Made by a program: the position numbers and the translations under genes. A stretch of 64,000 nucleotides of DNA from Hyperoodon ampullatus (lineage: Eukaryota > Chordata > Mammalia > Artiodactyla > Ziphiidae): contig OX457071.1 in assembly GCA_949752795.1 (NCBI GenBank), positions 75,977,983 to 76,041,982 on the forward strand. The letters are read 5' to 3'. Position 1 is the stretch's first letter; each line of letters starts with the position of its first letter. This document shows positions 63,992 to 64,000 of this stretch, piece after piece. Below the pieces are notes generated by a model. That model saw only the letters and a program-made list of their open reading frames with translations. It was not told the origin of the DNA and made no database searches.

Positions 63992-64000
63992 TTAGAGGCA
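63992..64000 (-). CDS. SGCG: Possible last codons and stop of SGCG (partial)
   Basis: The first nine bases of the - strand read TGC CTC TAA, that is Cys-Leu-stop. Human gamma-sarcoglycan also ends in Cys-Leu as I recall. The rest of the exon is outside the window. An alternative alignment would put this TAA several codons upstream of the human stop. The frame cannot be checked here. Confidence 0.35.
   Translation of the reverse strand, partial: CL

Larger units (their letters stand above)
63361..64000 (-). other. SGCG: Probable SGCG (gamma-sarcoglycan) 3' UTR and gene end
   Basis: In mammals SGCG lies tail-to-tail with SACS a few kb away, which fits this position and strand. On the - strand the sequence resembles the human SGCG 3' UTR as I remember it: TTTCGGTGAGC, ACTACGTGATCTCAAA, GACACAAAAGTC, GTTTCACAAGAAAATCTTCA and ATATAGTCAATGAGCAATAA, in that order. 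SGCG encodes a sarcolemmal dystrophin-complex subunit; only its mRNA tail is here. The identification rests on memory of the human UTR plus synteny, not on coding sequence. Confidence 0.62.

Noticed and set aside
1..64000. CRISPR arrays, operons, integrases, toxin-antitoxin or defence systems
   Set aside because: The window is a mammalian chromosome segment. No regularly spaced repeats or prokaryotic gene organisation are present.

Overview
The window is mammalian nuclear DNA, almost certainly from a cetacean. It contains several tRNA-derived CHR-type SINEs, which are typical of whales and relatives. Five are of the short CHR-1 kind and one is a longer CHR-2-like copy. There is also a 5'-truncated L1 of a type typical of even-toed ungulates, plus ancient MIR and L2 fragments. 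Introns, GT-AG splice sites and a CpG-island promoter confirm a vertebrate genome. I see no bacterial, plasmid or phage content.

The window is dominated by one complete gene, SACS, on the + strand from about 18.5 to 59.1 kb. It encodes sacsin, the giant neuronal co-chaperone mutated in the human ataxia ARSACS. I reconstructed nine coding exons with canonical splice sites. Their summed length is 13,737 nt, an open frame of 4,578 residues plus stop, which is one residue from the human length I remember (4,579). The last exon carries 11,558 coding nt, about 84% of the protein, without a break. The order is a ubiquitin-like domain, three sacsin repeats each with an Hsp90-like ATP-site N-box and G-box, a Ser-rich linker, a J-domain with HPD, and a C-terminal HEPN domain.

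Layout: 1-18.2 kb is gene-free upstream DNA holding a solo ERV LTR, a probable ERVL-type LTR, MIR/L2 relics, and an old L1 3' end split by a CHR SINE. 18.25-19.5 kb is a CpG island with GC-box-rich degenerate tandem repeats, the first two exons, and a 66-bp first intron. 19.2-46.3 kb holds exons 2-8 and long introns containing four CHR-1 SINEs (all antisense to SACS), a young-looking sense L1, and a 133-bp inverted repeat. 46.3-57.9 kb is the giant exon. 57.9-59.1 kb is the 3' UTR. 59.1-63.3 kb is intergenic with a CHR-2-like SINE. The right edge (about 63.36-64.0 kb, - strand) looks like the 3' UTR of SGCG (gamma-sarcoglycan), the known convergent neighbour of SACS. Only its possible last codons fall inside the window.

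I did not find a previously undescribed biological system. The points most worth checking are the two possible in-frame SACS starts set by alternative donors on either side of a short uORF, the 133-bp intronic inverted repeat, the repeat-built promoter, the GC-shifted half of exon 7, and the SGCG stop codon.
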